A DNA stretch of 44,375 nt, taken from positions 1 through 44,375 of the forward strand of contig NZ_JAGGKD010000017.1 of assembly GCF_017873415.1 (NCBI RefSeq), read 5' to 3'. The DNA is from Methanolobus bombayensis (GTDB taxonomy: Archaea > Halobacteriota > Methanosarcinia > Methanosarcinales > Methanosarcinaceae). Position 1 is the stretch's first letter. The number at the start of each line of letters is the position of its first letter. Under the pieces are notes generated by a model that worked only from the letters and a program-made list of their open reading frames with translations, had not been told where the DNA came from and did not search any database. The translations under genes and the position numbers were made by a program. Below are positions 1 through 8,504 of this stretch, one piece after another.

Positions 1-389
1 AGAACATTATCATTGGAATCAGTTATACTAAATCCGGATTGATTGTAGATCATCGTAGTGAAATACTTCTTACCTTTGAATCCAGGAGGTTTTGCTTTGG
101 TATCTTTATTCTTAAGTAAGTTGAAAAAAGACTTATAATCATTATCAAGACACTTCAAACATCCCTGTAACACTTTGGAATATACTATTTTGTAATCAGG
201 AAACTTTTGCTTAATTTCAGGCAACTTATTTTGTTGCATGATATAATTGATTTTAGTTTTGTTCTTATATGCATTTTGACGTTCTTTCAAACCAAAATTG
301 TAAATTAATCTACATTTCTCTGATAGATCCCATAGAACAGATTCCTGTTCAGGAGTAGACTGTATTTTAATTGGTAATGTCAATTGCAT
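1..389 (-). CDS. tnpB: IS605/IS1341-type TnpB (OrfB), N-terminal part, cut by window edge
   Basis: A minus-strand frame starts with ATG at 389 and stays open to base 1, giving about 129 residues with no stop. It begins MQLTLPIKIQSTPEQ and continues with CRLIYNFGLKERQNAYK and, further on, a KPPGFKGKKYF stretch. This matches the N-terminal helix-turn-helix and adjoining region of OrfB/TnpB proteins of the IS200/IS605 and IS1341 groups. TnpB proteins are RNA-guided nucleases carried by insertion sequences. The RuvC-like catalytic residues and zinc finger would lie beyond the left edge, so activity cannot be judged. No TnpA (Y1 transposase) is visible on the right side. The family call is from recognised sequence character only. 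Confidence 0.8.
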   Translation of the reverse strand, partial: MQLTLPIKIQSTPEQESVLWDLSEKCRLIYNFGLKERQNAYKNKTKINYIMQQNKLPEIKQKFPDYKIVYSKVLQGCLKCLDNDYKSFFNLLKNKDTKAKPPGFKGKKYFTTMIYNQSGFSITDSNDNV

Positions 390-464
390 AAAAAAAAACC
401 AAACATCTATATGATTTCAAACTATTTAATATATTAGTAATGTTTTTTGTATTAGACGCATTCA

Positions 465-486
465 TCTCCCAGCTTACGCAAGGAGA
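465..486. other. hairpin in the left-end region of the TnpB element
   Basis: TCTCC at 465-469 pairs with GGAGA at 482-486 around a 12-nt loop, about 80 bases in front of the tnpB start. IS605-family elements carry subterminal hairpins near their ends, so this could mark the left end of the insertion sequence. A five-pair stem is weak evidence. The rest of 390-758 is AT-rich, with no gene recognised, apart from the acnA promoter region. Confidence 0.25.
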
Positions 487-688
487 CTTCTGTTCTAAAA
501 GTAAAACCTCACTTATTTCTACTATTTAAAAAAATAATAGATTATTAATGGAGCAGGCAAAGTTATTTATTCCAATGCGGGTTTTTATATCCAGGTCAGA
601 TAGTCCTGCAAAAAGCATCATAAATGCTTACAGATGCTTAGATTTATACATAAAATCGGACTGTTCCAGAGTACAATACTAAATGATC

Positions 689-704
689 CCGGTATTAACA
701 CCGG
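689..704. promoter_or_regulatory. inverted repeat upstream of acnA
   Basis: CCGGT (689-693) and ACCGG (700-704) form a perfect inverted repeat with a 6-nt spacer, about 55 bases before the acnA start. The position fits an operator near the transcription start or a 5' leader hairpin. A ribosome-binding site AGGTGA (749-754) precedes the acnA ATG. No regulator is identified. Confidence 0.35.
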
Positions 705-758
705 TTTTAACTTTGCAGATAATCGCTTAACTTAAATTACATTTGAATAGGTGACATT

Positions 759-3542
759 ATGAAATGTGATGATCTTAAAGATCCTTTTAGATCCAGACAA
801 ACTATTACTATCGCTGATAAAGAGGTAACATACTATAGCTTAAAAAAGCTTGAAGAGGCAGGTATTGCCAATATTTCCAAATTACCTTACTCAATCAGAG
901 TGCTGCTTGAGGATATTCTGAGAAATGTTGATGGAAAAGTTATCACAGAAGATGACGTCAAGAATCTTGCAAGCTGGAGTTCAAAAGGCGTACTTGCAGT
1001 TGATATCCCATTCATTCCTTCAAGGGTCTTAATGCAGGACTTCACAGGTGTCCCTGCTGTAGTAGACATAGCAGCCATAAGATCAGCAATGAAGAGACTC
1101 GGAGGCGACCCTTCGGCCATCAATCCGGTAATTCCTGCAAACCTTGTTATTGATCACTCAATTCAGGTAGACTATTATGGCACATCATATGCACGTAACT
1201 GCAATGAGAAATATGAGTTCCACCGCAACAAGGAAAGATACGAGCTGCTTCACTGGGCACAGAGCGCTTTCGATAACCTGAAGGTAGTCCCGCCTGCAAG
1301 CGGAATAATCCACCAGGTCAATCTTGAGTACCTTGCATCTGTTGTTCACCTAAAAGAAAAATGCGGAGAACTTGTTGTTTACCCGGATACTCTTGTAGGT
1401 ACAGACTCCCACACCACCATGATCAACGGACTTGGTGTACTTGGATGGGGAGTAGGCGGTATCGAGGCTGAAGCCGTAATGCTTGGACAGCCATATTACA
1501 TGCCAATTCCGGAAGTTGTCGGATTCAAGCTCACAGGAGAGCTCAGGGAAGGCGTTTCAGCAACTGACCTCGTACTCTCTGTTGTACAGATGCTCAGGGA
1601 ACATGGAGTCGTTGGAAAATTCGTGGAATTCTACGGACCGGGATACAAGGCAATAGAGCTTACAGAAAGAGCCGTACTTGCTAACATGGCTCCTGAATAC
1701 GGCGCTACAATGGGATTCTGCCCTGTAGATGAAGTTACACTTGAATATATGACCATGACAGGAAGAAGTGAAGAACAGGTCGACCTTGTCAGGAAATATT
1801 GCAAAGAGCAGGGACTTTTCCTTGAAAATGACGCGCCAGAGCCTGAATTTACATCAACACTTGAACTTGATATAAGCACCGTGGAACCATCACTTGCGGG
1901 ACCAAAGAGACCACAGGACCGTATACCAGTTCCTGAGATGTCAAGGGCATTCCACCAGACAATGAAGGAAGTGTTCACTGCAAAGAGCGGAAAAGAAGCA
2001 TGTGAAACAAATCCGGATTACGGACGATGGCTAAACGAAGGTGGTTACAGTGTTTCAGAGATCACACATCCACATCACACAGGCATTACAAAGATAAAAT
2101 GTGCAGATGATGTTGTTTCCGTAACACATGGTTCAGTTGTCATCGCCTCTATCACATCATGTACTAACACATCCAGCCCGGCACTGATGATCGGCGCAGG
2201 ACTGCTTGCCAAGAAAGCTGTTGAAAAGGGACTTAAGGTCAAACCATTTGTAAAGACAAGTCTTGCACCTGGTTCCCGTGTAGTTACTGATTACCTCGAA
2301 AAAGCCGATCTTATGCCATACCTTGATGCACTGGGATTCCACCTTGTAGGTTACGGATGTCTCACATGCATAGGTAATAGCGGCCCCTTAGGAGAAGCAG
2401 TATCAAAGAAGATCGAGGACAAAGATCTTACTGTTGCAGCAGTTCTCAGTGGTAACAGGAACTTCGAAGGCAGGATCAACTCCCAGATAAAAGCGAACTA
2501 TCTTGCATCCCCAATGCTTGTTGTGGCATACGCACTGGCAGGAACTGTTGACATTGATCTTATGAATGAGCCAATCGCCTGTGACCCGAACGGACAGCCT
2601 GTTTACCTGAAGGACATCTGGCCAGGTAAAGAAGAGCTTAATGAATGCATCCGTAGTGCAGTCACACCTGAGATGTTCAAGGCAGAATACTCCAATGTAT
2701 ATGAAGGCACAGAACTCTGGAAAAAACTTGATGCTCCTGAAGGTCTCCTTTATGAATGGGACACCGACTCCACATATATACAGGAACCACCTTTCTTCAA
2801 AGATTTCCCACTGGAAGTAGAGGAACTTACCGATATTAAAGGTGCAAAGGCCCTGGCATATGTGGGAGACAGCATAACCACTGATCATATTTCACCTGCA
2901 GGTTCAATCCCAACATCGTATCCGGCGGGTCAGTACCTTATCGCAAAGGGTGTAGATGAGAAGAATTTCAACTCATATGGTTCCAGACGTGGTAACCACG
3001 AAGTGATGATGAGAGGAACCTTCGGAAATGTACGTCTTAAGAACAAGCTTGTTGGAAACAAAGAAGGTTCATGGACAATGTACATTCCTGAAGAAAAGGA
3101 AATGCCAATCTATGATGCTGCAATGAAATATATGGAGCAGAAGATTCCATTGATAGTTGTTGCAGGAAAAGAATACGGCACCGGAAGTTCACGTGACTGG
3201 GCAGCAAAAGGAACCCAGCTTCTTGGAATCAAAGCTGTGATCGCAGAATCATTTGAAAGAATACACCGCAGCAACCTTGTAGGAATGGGTGTATTGCCAC
3301 TTCAGTTCAAGAGTGGCGAATCAGCTGAAACCTTTGGACTTACCGGAACAGAGACATACGACATAACCGGAATTGAAGGACTCAAACCATTCGGAGAACT
3401 TACTGTTATAGCAAGATCCGATGATGGAGAAGAAAAGAGCTTTAATGTGGATGTCCGTCTTAATTCGGAAATTGAGATCGAGTACTATATGAATGGAGGA
3501 ATTCTGCATAAATTCCTTAGAGACAGAGTAAAGGGTGAATGA
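759..3542 (+). CDS. acnA: Aconitate hydratase (AcnA/IRP1-type)
   Basis: This 927-residue protein has the length and order of AcnA-type aconitases. Cluster-ligand cysteines are visible in SITSCTNTSSP and GYGCLTCIGNSGPL, and the substrate-loop motifs VGTDSHTTMINGLGVLGWG and EYGTGSSRDWAAKGTQLLG are present. It interconverts citrate and isocitrate in the cytoplasm using a [4Fe-4S] cluster. In Methanosarcina-type methanogens this feeds the incomplete oxidative branch to 2-oxoglutarate and glutamate. The neighbouring citrate synthase fits that role; isocitrate dehydrogenase is not in the window. The start at 759 has AGGTGA at 749-754. A T-rich stretch follows the gene, and citrate synthase has its own promoter-like sequence, so the two may be separate transcripts. 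Confidence 0.96.
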   Translation: MKCDDLKDPFRSRQTITIADKEVTYYSLKKLEEAGIANISKLPYSIRVLLEDILRNVDGKVITEDDVKNLASWSSKGVLAVDIPFIPSRVLMQDFTGVPAVVDIAAIRSAMKRLGGDPSAINPVIPANLVIDHSIQVDYYGTSYARNCNEKYEFHRNKERYELLHWAQSAFDNLKVVPPASGIIHQVNLEYLASVVHLKEKCGELVVYPDTLVGTDSHTTMINGLGVLGWGVGGIEAEAVMLGQPYYMPIPEVVGFKLTGELREGVSATDLVLSVVQMLREHGVVGKFVEFYGPGYKAIELTERAVLANMAPEYGATMGFCPVDEVTLEYMTMTGRSEEQVDLVRKYCKEQGLFLENDAPEPEFTSTLELDISTVEPSLAGPKRPQDRIPVPEMSRAFHQTMKEVFTAKSGKEACETNPDYGRWLNEGGYSVSEITHPHHTGITKIKCADDVVSVTHGSVVIASITSCTNTSSPALMIGAGLLAKKAVEKGLKVKPFVKTSLAPGSRVVTDYLEKADLMPYLDALGFHLVGYGCLTCIGNSGPLGEAVSKKIEDKDLTVAAVLSGNRNFEGRINSQIKANYLASPMLVVAYALAGTVDIDLMNEPIACDPNGQPVYLKDIWPGKEELNECIRSAVTPEMFKAEYSNVYEGTELWKKLDAPEGLLYEWDTDSTYIQEPPFFKDFPLEVEELTDIKGAKALAYVGDSITTDHISPAGSIPTSYPAGQYLIAKGVDEKNFNSYGSRRGNHEVMMRGTFGNVRLKNKLVGNKEGSWTMYIPEEKEMPIYDAAMKYMEQKIPLIVVAGKEYGTGSSRDWAAKGTQLLGIKAVIAESFERIHRSNLVGMGVLPLQFKSGESAETFGLTGTETYDITGIEGLKPFGELTVIARSDDGEEKSFNVDVRLNSEIEIEYYMNGGILHKFLRDRVKGE

Positions 3543-3562
3543 AAATTCACTCCCCAACATCG

Positions 3563-3578
3563 TTTTGATTTTTTGTTT
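3563..3578 (+). terminator. T-rich terminator after acnA
   Basis: Two T runs (TTTT at 3563-3566 and TTTTTT at 3569-3574, with further T's behind) follow the acnA stop by about 20 bases. Archaeal RNA polymerase terminates on such U-rich tracts without needing a hairpin. Confidence 0.45.
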
Positions 3579-3624
3579 GAAATTATAAATGTATTTTATT
3601 AATGCATTTTATATTCAAGCAAAC

Positions 3625-3633
3625 TTTAATATA
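3625..3633 (+). promoter_or_regulatory. TATA box of the citrate synthase gene
   Basis: TTTAATATA at 3625-3633 is preceded by an A-rich BRE-like stretch (AAAC). Transcription would start near 3655, leaving a leader of about 50 nt that contains GGGGGA shortly before the ATG at 3704. Confidence 0.5.
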
Positions 3634-3703
3634 TGGACATACTAAAGGTAATATTGAACATATTCTATCAAAACGTACATTTGATCCATCGGGGGATTTT
3701 TAA

Positions 3704-4801
3704 ATGGAAGAGATGAAAAAAGGCCTTGAAGGCGTAGTAGCTTTGGATACAAAAATATCTTTTATTGATGGTATCCAGGGAATCCTGATGTATAGGGGTA
3801 TCAAGATAGAGGATCTGGCTGATCTCTCTTATGATGCTGTATCCTATCTTCTTATCAATGGAAAGATTCCCGATGAAGCAGAGTTGTCCGAATATTCCCG
3901 GATGCTTAAAGAGAATCGTCGTATAAATGGAAAACAGATAGAAGTGCTGAAAGATTTTGAGTTTGGTACCGAAGCCCTTGATGGTCTCAGGACTGCTATT
4001 TCTTGCACAGCGCACTTTGATGAAGAGAACAATCATCACACACCTGATGCAAACAAGAATAAATCCATAAAACTTGTTGCTAAATTCCCGACAATCGTTG
4101 CAGCCCTGCACAGGGCCAGTTTTGGTGAGAAACCTATCGACCCCATGGATAATTTATCCCATGGAGCTAATTTCCTGTACATGCTAAGCGGAAAGATTCC
4201 TACTGAACTGGAAGCAGAAGCAATGGAAAAAGACCTAATCCTCAGTGCGGAACACGAACTTAATCCGTCCACATTTTCACTGAGAATTGCAGCATCAACA
4301 TTATCAGACCTCTATTCTGCAGTTATATGCGGACTGTGCACACTCAAAGGACCACTGCATGGGGGTGCCAGAAAAGGTGTAATGGACATGCTGGATGAGA
4401 TTCAAAGCATTGAAAATGCCAGAGATTATGCCCTTGGAAAACTTGAACGGAAAGAAAAGATAATGGGATTTGGTCATCGTGTTTATAAGACACTTGATCC
4501 CAGAGCAAGGATATACAAGGATATTGCCAGAAAACTTGCAGAGGAAAATGGTGACACCTACTGGTTTGATCTTGCAGAAGAGATCGAGCAGATTCTCTAC
4601 CATGAGTTCATAGAAATAAGAGGAAAACCGATCTATCCTAATGTTGATTTCTATTCCGCAGTGGTTTATAAGTATCTTGATATCCCTGCCGAACTTGCAA
4701 CTTCTATTTTTGCAATTGGAAGAGTTTCCGGCTGGATAGCACACTGCATGGAACAATACTCAGATAACAAAGTAATCAGGCCAAGGGCGCACTTTGTGTA
4801 A
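3704..4801 (+). CDS. gltA: Citrate synthase
   Basis: The 365-residue protein is a short-form citrate synthase. Catalytic-site histidines are visible in LSAEHELNPSTFS and in GPLHGGARKG, followed by MGFGHRVYKTLDPRA and the catalytic aspartate region YPNVDFYS. The C-terminal AHCMEQ and RPRAHFV also match the family. It condenses acetyl-CoA and oxaloacetate to citrate, which AcnA just upstream converts to isocitrate. The start is supported by GGGGGA upstream. Its last 26 bases overlap the 3' end of a gene on the opposite strand. A 2-methylcitrate synthase role cannot be excluded from sequence, but the aconitase neighbour favours citrate synthase. Confidence 0.94.
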   Translation: MEEMKKGLEGVVALDTKISFIDGIQGILMYRGIKIEDLADLSYDAVSYLLINGKIPDEAELSEYSRMLKENRRINGKQIEVLKDFEFGTEALDGLRTAISCTAHFDEENNHHTPDANKNKSIKLVAKFPTIVAALHRASFGEKPIDPMDNLSHGANFLYMLSGKIPTELEAEAMEKDLILSAEHELNPSTFSLRIAASTLSDLYSAVICGLCTLKGPLHGGARKGVMDMLDEIQSIENARDYALGKLERKEKIMGFGHRVYKTLDPRARIYKDIARKLAEENGDTYWFDLAEEIEQILYHEFIEIRGKPIYPNVDFYSAVVYKYLDIPAELATSIFAIGRVSGWIAHCMEQYSDNKVIRPRAHFV

Positions 4802-5246
4802 GCCCCTGCCTGCTTTCCTTTTCACATTTATTTTTGAGGCTTGTGTTCATATTCTCAAAGCCTTCACGGGTTTTCTCACCTATCAGATGTAATATCAGAG
4901 GAGCCAGTATGCCTTTAAACCTTTCACATTGGATTAACCTTGTACGGTTGTTTTCAAGTTCTTCCAGTCTGAATGCATGTTCTCCGTCAAAAATTCCTTT
5001 TACCCAGAGATTTCCAAGCCATCTTAACTCATTGACCGGTTCCACTTTTGTGAGAACAGGATATAGGTCTATTTCTTTCATCCCAGGTGCCTGAATATGG
5101 ACCTCCAGTTTAGAACCGAGCTCAAGTTTGCCTTTTATTTTTGTAATAAAAGGATTCCATGCTTCAAATTTGTCAAAATCTGTCAGGACGTTCCAGACTT
5201 CATTGATGGGAGAGTCAATTACAATATCTGTACATATCTTATGCAT
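4776..5246 (-). CDS. SRPBCC-family (START/polyketide-cyclase-like) protein
   Basis: A 156-residue protein starting MHKICTDIVIDSPINEVWNV, with FDKFEAWNPFITKI and later GEHAFRLEELENNRTRL. This is the pattern of SRPBCC (Bet v1-like/polyketide cyclase 2) proteins, which bind hydrophobic ligands in a cavity closed by a long C-terminal helix. The substrate is unknown. The start at 5246 has GGAGG (5258-5262 on the forward strand) 11 bases upstream and a TATA element at about 5290-5297. The gene converges with and overlaps the end of citrate synthase by 26 bases. The Lys/Ser-rich last 20 residues lie in the overlap and may not be conserved. Confidence 0.82.
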   Translation of the reverse strand: MHKICTDIVIDSPINEVWNVLTDFDKFEAWNPFITKIKGKLELGSKLEVHIQAPGMKEIDLYPVLTKVEPVNELRWLGNLWVKGIFDGEHAFRLEELENNRTRLIQCERFKGILAPLILHLIGEKTREGFENMNTSLKNKCEKESRQGLTQSAPLA

Positions 5247-5289
5247 TCTGAGGTAAGCCTCCGAAAAAAAAGATAAAACAAGAAGAAAA

Positions 5290-5297
5290 TGATATAT
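5290..5297 (-). promoter_or_regulatory. TATA box of the SRPBCC gene
   Basis: GATATATC at 5290-5297 reads as a TATA element on the minus strand, placing the start of transcription about 20-25 bases before the ATG at 5246. The rest of 5298-5545 is AT-rich and non-coding. Its only notable structure is an inverted repeat, CATGGT (5474-5479) against ACCATG (5491-5496). Confidence 0.4.
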
Positions 5298-5545
5298 CGT
5301 TCACACTAATTACCTGCTACTATATTCATCTTTTTAGTGTTCATCAAATATATATTTTTAGATGATATGAAAATATCGTGCATATATTACAATATCACCT
5401 GCAAAGCAAAAATAACAAAATATCTGTACGGATTTTAAACATATATGTGTCGCCTATTTTCGCTAATAGAGCGCATGGTTTAAAAAGCTTACCATGTTCA
5501 CCGGAATTTGAACAGCTAATTACCAATATAATGAATCTGAACTTA

Positions 5546-5555
5546 TTTATATAAA
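5546..5555 (+). promoter_or_regulatory. TATA box deciding the start of the TM2-like gene
   Basis: TTTATATAAA at 5546-5555 directly abuts an ATG at 5556, so that ATG cannot be on an mRNA started from this box. Transcription should begin near 5575-5580, upstream of the second candidate ATG at 5598. Confidence 0.5.
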
Positions 5556-5597
5556 ATGAATCATATGCCATATGAGAAAATTAAAAAGGTAATAATC

Positions 5598-5804
5598 ATG
5601 AGTGGAACAAAAACCTACGGCGTTCCGGCGCTATTATCATTCTTTGTCCCAGGACTTGGACAATTGATAAAAGGAGAGATATTCAAGGCAATCGGTATAT
5701 GGGTAGTACTTGGAATCTGCTTTTTACTACAAATTATTCTTGTAGGTTATCTAATAGGATTTATAGTATGGATATGGCAGATCTATGATGCATACAATAA
5801 TTAA
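5598..5804 (+). CDS. Small TM2-like membrane protein
   Basis: This is a 68-residue hydrophobic protein starting MSGTKTYGVPALLSFFVPG. The frame is open from an ATG at 5556, but a TATA box ends at 5555, and AAGGTA lies 6-11 bases before the ATG at 5598, so 5598 is preferred. LSFFVPGLGQLIKGE followed by two membrane segments (about residues 33-48 and 49-62) and a terminal WQIYDAYNN tail resembles TM2-domain or related small membrane proteins. The function of these is unknown. It stands alone between convergent neighbours; fwdD on the minus strand ends 36 bases downstream. Confidence 0.7.
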   Translation: MSGTKTYGVPALLSFFVPGLGQLIKGEIFKAIGIWVVLGICFLLQIILVGYLIGFIVWIWQIYDAYNN

Positions 5805-5840
5805 TGTATTTTGTGGAAATAAGAAGGAAAATAGCAGGAA

Positions 5841-6245
5841 TCAGAATATCTCACTAATACCTGTTACCTTTTCTCCCTTCGCACCCTGAACTGTAACCTC
5901 AAAATCCTTGAACTTCGGAACTCCGGTGCCTCCTGTCTCATCAGGTACAAGAGAATTGGACCATGGACTATTGACCATGTAAGCAATCCCTGCATGTGAT
6001 TCTTCATAGTCAGATTTCATGGCTGTGACAACAACTTTTCCTGAGCTGTTTTTGACGATTACAGTCTCACCATCTTTGATAGTAAGTTTTGCAATGTCTT
6101 TGAGATCCAGTTTTATCACAGCTGAAGACCTCTCGTATTCCTCACCAAAACGAGAAGTTTCCTGCGCAGTGTTCTGGAACACATCTCTGTATGTAACAAC
6201 TTTCAGCTTGATCTCAGGTGATGCAAGGAATTGTCCGAATCCCAT
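5841..6245 (-). CDS. fwdD: Formylmethanofuran dehydrogenase subunit D
   Basis: The 134-residue protein matches FwdD/FmdD, the small molybdopterin-dinucleotide-binding-type barrel of formylmethanofuran dehydrogenase (usual length about 130). Typical segments are DIAKLTIKDGETVIVKNSSG, GIAYMVNSPWSN and ETGGTGVPKFKDFEV. The enzyme catalyses reduction of CO2 to formylmethanofuran or the reverse oxidation during methylotrophic growth. The start overlaps the fwdB stop by one base (TGATG), so translation is coupled. Together with fwdB and fwdG it forms a three-gene unit without fwdA, fwdC or fwdE. Confidence 0.93.
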   Translation of the reverse strand: MGFGQFLASPEIKLKVVTYRDVFQNTAQETSRFGEEYERSSAVIKLDLKDIAKLTIKDGETVIVKNSSGKVVVTAMKSDYEESHAGIAYMVNSPWSNSLVPDETGGTGVPKFKDFEVTVQGAKGEKVTGISEIF

Positions 6246-7495
6246 CAGATCGCCTCCGTGATTTTCTTAAGAATCTCTACATCCGGGAGATTATCAGTAT
6301 CAATTATCTTTTTAAGCTCGACATCAACACCGTCCATACGAACGGCAGTTCCACCGTATTCCACTCCTCCAAGAGCACACGGAATAGTTACATTGGATCT
6401 GGAAGATGTAAGATTTCTGCATGGATCAATACTTATCAATGGAATTTCAGCAAGATATCGTGAAACAGATAATGGAAGACTTGACAGAGGATCTGAACCT
6501 ATGATCAGTGCAGCATCAACGGTTTTGTTCCTTAGAGCTTCCACAACGGAAAACTCAGGTCCGTGTTCTGCTTCACCGGATTCTGGACTGTATTTTACAC
6601 GGTTGATGCACCCTGTCTCCTCGTAGAGGTTCTGGTTAAAACCTCTCATATTATACTGACCGACCATTGGCATGATATTGAAATCTGAAACTTCGTTGAG
6701 TTTGTCCATTAGTCTGAATAACGGTTCAAGATCCTTCAGTGAATATATGAGTCCGAGTCCGACACAAATTACACCGAACTTTGCCTTCTTCAGCACATTA
6801 GCCAGTTCAAGTATTTTCTTTGCATCGAATCCGAATGACGTCTTAGGAACCTTACTTGAGAGTGCACTTACCAGTGCGTCCATAAACTCCGCATCTTCTC
6901 CCATTGGTATCTTGTAGAAACGATTGTCACCACAGATAATTGCAGTCTCGGATTTCCTGACATCTACACAAATGGCAGTCCTGTCCTCTTCCCATCCCCT
7001 CTGGCGTTCCTTGCCTCTTGGGAAATAAGAATATCTCGAAAGGTGGCGGGGATGTGAGTTTGAAGGGTCAGCACCCCAGAATATAATAACATCAGCTTTG
7101 TGCCTGATATCATCCAGTGTGCATGTCTTGAGCTTTTCCTGGAGTATTGCTTCAATTATGGGCCCCTGGCAGAAGGATGAAGTATCATCCAGATATGCAC
7201 CAACCTTCTTTGCAAGAGCTATGGACAGTTTCTGAGCTTCTGAACTTGAGTTACCATGTCCGAATATCAAAGGATTTGCAGCTTCCCCAAGTATCTCAGC
7301 GGCTTTTGCAATGGCAGACTCAACATCAGTTTTTTCACCATCCACCGTACATTCCAGTGAATCAATGCATCCTTTCATGCGTGCGACTCCTTTACGACAT
7401 GCAGCATGAACAGTCTTTACTTTGCCATTTTCTGTTTCAACTTCTATGTCATCACAGAGAAGTGCACAGCCCGTACAAACATAATATTCACTCAA
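6245..7495 (-). CDS. fwdB: Formylmethanofuran dehydrogenase subunit B, TTG start
   Basis: This 416-residue protein is the catalytic subunit B. The N-terminal cysteines in YYVCTGCALLCDD plus the one in HAACRKG bind a [4Fe-4S] cluster. SSFCQGP carries the cysteine expected to coordinate the tungsten or molybdenum; a selenocysteine is not used. FGHGNSSSEAQKL and WGADPSNSHPRHLSRYSYFP are typical of the molybdopterin domain. The frame begins with TTG at 7495. The upstream ATG at 7498-7500 is in another frame and stops at once, while GGTGA precedes the TTG by 4 bases, so TTG is the likely start. Sequence alone does not tell W from Mo type; the fwd name follows the gene arrangement G-B-D. Confidence 0.94.
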   Translation of the reverse strand: MSEYYVCTGCALLCDDIEVETENGKVKTVHAACRKGVARMKGCIDSLECTVDGEKTDVESAIAKAAEILGEAANPLIFGHGNSSSEAQKLSIALAKKVGAYLDDTSSFCQGPIIEAILQEKLKTCTLDDIRHKADVIIFWGADPSNSHPRHLSRYSYFPRGKERQRGWEEDRTAICVDVRKSETAIICGDNRFYKIPMGEDAEFMDALVSALSSKVPKTSFGFDAKKILELANVLKKAKFGVICVGLGLIYSLKDLEPLFRLMDKLNEVSDFNIMPMVGQYNMRGFNQNLYEETGCINRVKYSPESGEAEHGPEFSVVEALRNKTVDAALIIGSDPLSSLPLSVSRYLAEIPLISIDPCRNLTSSRSNVTIPCALGGVEYGGTAVRMDGVDVELKKIIDTDNLPDVEILKKITEAI

Positions 7496-7531
7496 ATCAT
7501 CACCACACTTAAAAATAATAAAAATAAGAGT

Positions 7532-7993
7532 TCATACGAACTCAATGGCCTTGGTTGGACATGTATCTATGCAGGCAACACAAAGTATCTTGTTCTCGCC
7601 AAAACGACGACATTCCTGAACATTGCGGGCCTTTACAACGCCATCTTCAACCTTGAAGATAACCTTGTCAGATGTTGGTGCTTTTCCGCTTCCGGCACCC
7701 AATGGATCATTAGCCACATCTACCGGACATGCAACTACACAATTTCCACATCCAATGCATTTGTCTTCATGGACAATAAGACCTGTCTCGGTAACCTCTC
7801 CCACCGGAGCTATCATCTCTGAAAGTTTCTCATAACCCGCCTTGTATTTGGCATCATTTACAAGAGGTGGACAATCATTCACACTGACCTTACGTGCCAG
7901 CAGATCAACAGCAAATGCCATGCAGGTACTTTTTCCACATTCCTTACAGTTCGTTTTTGGAAGCAACTGGTATATTTCCATCACATTTGCCAT
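7532..7993 (-). CDS. fwdG: FwdG-like ferredoxin with N-terminal Fe-S domain
   Basis: The protein (153 residues from ATG 7993) opens with an Fe-S domain of the PF04060 type, TNCKECGKSTCMAFA with a further cysteine in NDCPPL. A ferredoxin domain follows with CIGCGNCVVACP and a second, divergent cluster motif (CRRF...CVACIDTCP). It would pass electrons between the catalytic FwdBD unit and ferredoxin. The frame extends to a GTG at 8002, but AGGGTGA lies just before ATG 7993 with a 5-base spacer, so the ATG is preferred. fwdB begins 36 bases downstream on the same strand. A TATA-like TATATAAC near 8060 suggests this is the first gene of the operon. Confidence 0.85.
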   Translation of the reverse strand: MANVMEIYQLLPKTNCKECGKSTCMAFAVDLLARKVSVNDCPPLVNDAKYKAGYEKLSEMIAPVGEVTETGLIVHEDKCIGCGNCVVACPVDVANDPLGAGSGKAPTSDKVIFKVEDGVVKARNVQECRRFGENKILCVACIDTCPTKAIEFV

Positions 7994-8072
7994 TATTATC
8001 ACCCTTCGCCTATGCTAAACTTGTCACAATCGATTCAATTTTGTTTGGTTTTGTTTGTTATATACAGGACGT

Positions 8073-8351
8073 TCAAACTTTGAAGAACAATGAACAGTGA
8101 CAGTTTCCATCGTCCGCTATCTCATCTTCGTGATAAATGCACGGACAGATGATCTTGCGATCTTCCTCAACATCACCGGTTCTCAGCCTGCATGGACAAT
8201 ACTGCTTCCCATGTTCTTTTTTGTTTTTAGAAAGACCTTCAATTACCATCATAAGCATTTCTTCATCAGGATTGAGAATGAAACCTTTTTTCTTTGCGTA
8301 TTTCGATGCCCATTCGTGGGTCTTTTCCATTATTGGTGCAAGGTCTGTCAT
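8073..8351 (-). CDS. Ferredoxin:thioredoxin (disulfide) reductase catalytic-chain homologue
   Basis: A 92-residue protein with the three signature motifs of the ferredoxin:thioredoxin reductase catalytic subunit: CPC, then CPC 14 residues later, then CHC 12 residues later. These bind a [4Fe-4S] cluster next to a redox-active disulfide. The motif spacings differ from the chloroplast form, where the known pattern is 16 and 8. In Methanosarcina a relative has been described as a ferredoxin:disulfide reductase. It likely transfers ferredoxin electrons to thioredoxin-type disulfides. GGAG precedes ATG 8351 by 7 bases, and a TATA-like sequence lies at about 8376-8383. It sits directly upstream of the fwdGBD operon but has its own promoter. 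Confidence 0.9.
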   Translation of the reverse strand: MTDLAPIMEKTHEWASKYAKKKGFILNPDEEMLMMVIEGLSKNKKEHGKQYCPCRLRTGDVEEDRKIICPCIYHEDEIADDGNCHCSLFFKV

Positions 8352-8478
8352 AGATAATCTCCGATAGAATAAATTAAATATAGTGGTATATTCAGGATAT
8401 CATTATTTATCTATTTCCCACAACAGAAATAATAGTCTTCCTAATAAAAATTCCTACAACTGCAAAAAAATCAAAAAT

Positions 8479-8504
8479 ACCGGAAAGACAGAAATATTTC
8501 CGGT
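8479..8504 (-). terminator. hairpin terminator of the cupin gene
   Basis: ACCGGAAA (8479-8486) pairs perfectly with TTTCCGGT (8497-8504) around a 10-nt loop, directly behind the cupin stop. On the minus strand it is followed by T-rich sequence (ATTTTTGATTTTTTT). This looks like a hairpin plus U-tract terminator. Confidence 0.7.

Noticed and set aside
5364-5377. GATAT-GAAA-ATATC hairpin upstream of the TM2-like gene
   Set aside because: Five AT pairs in an AT-rich region are expected by chance.
8097-8357. Plus-strand frame opposite the disulfide reductase
   Set aside because: It is fully antisense to the gene with the CPC/CPC/CHC motifs and resembles no protein.
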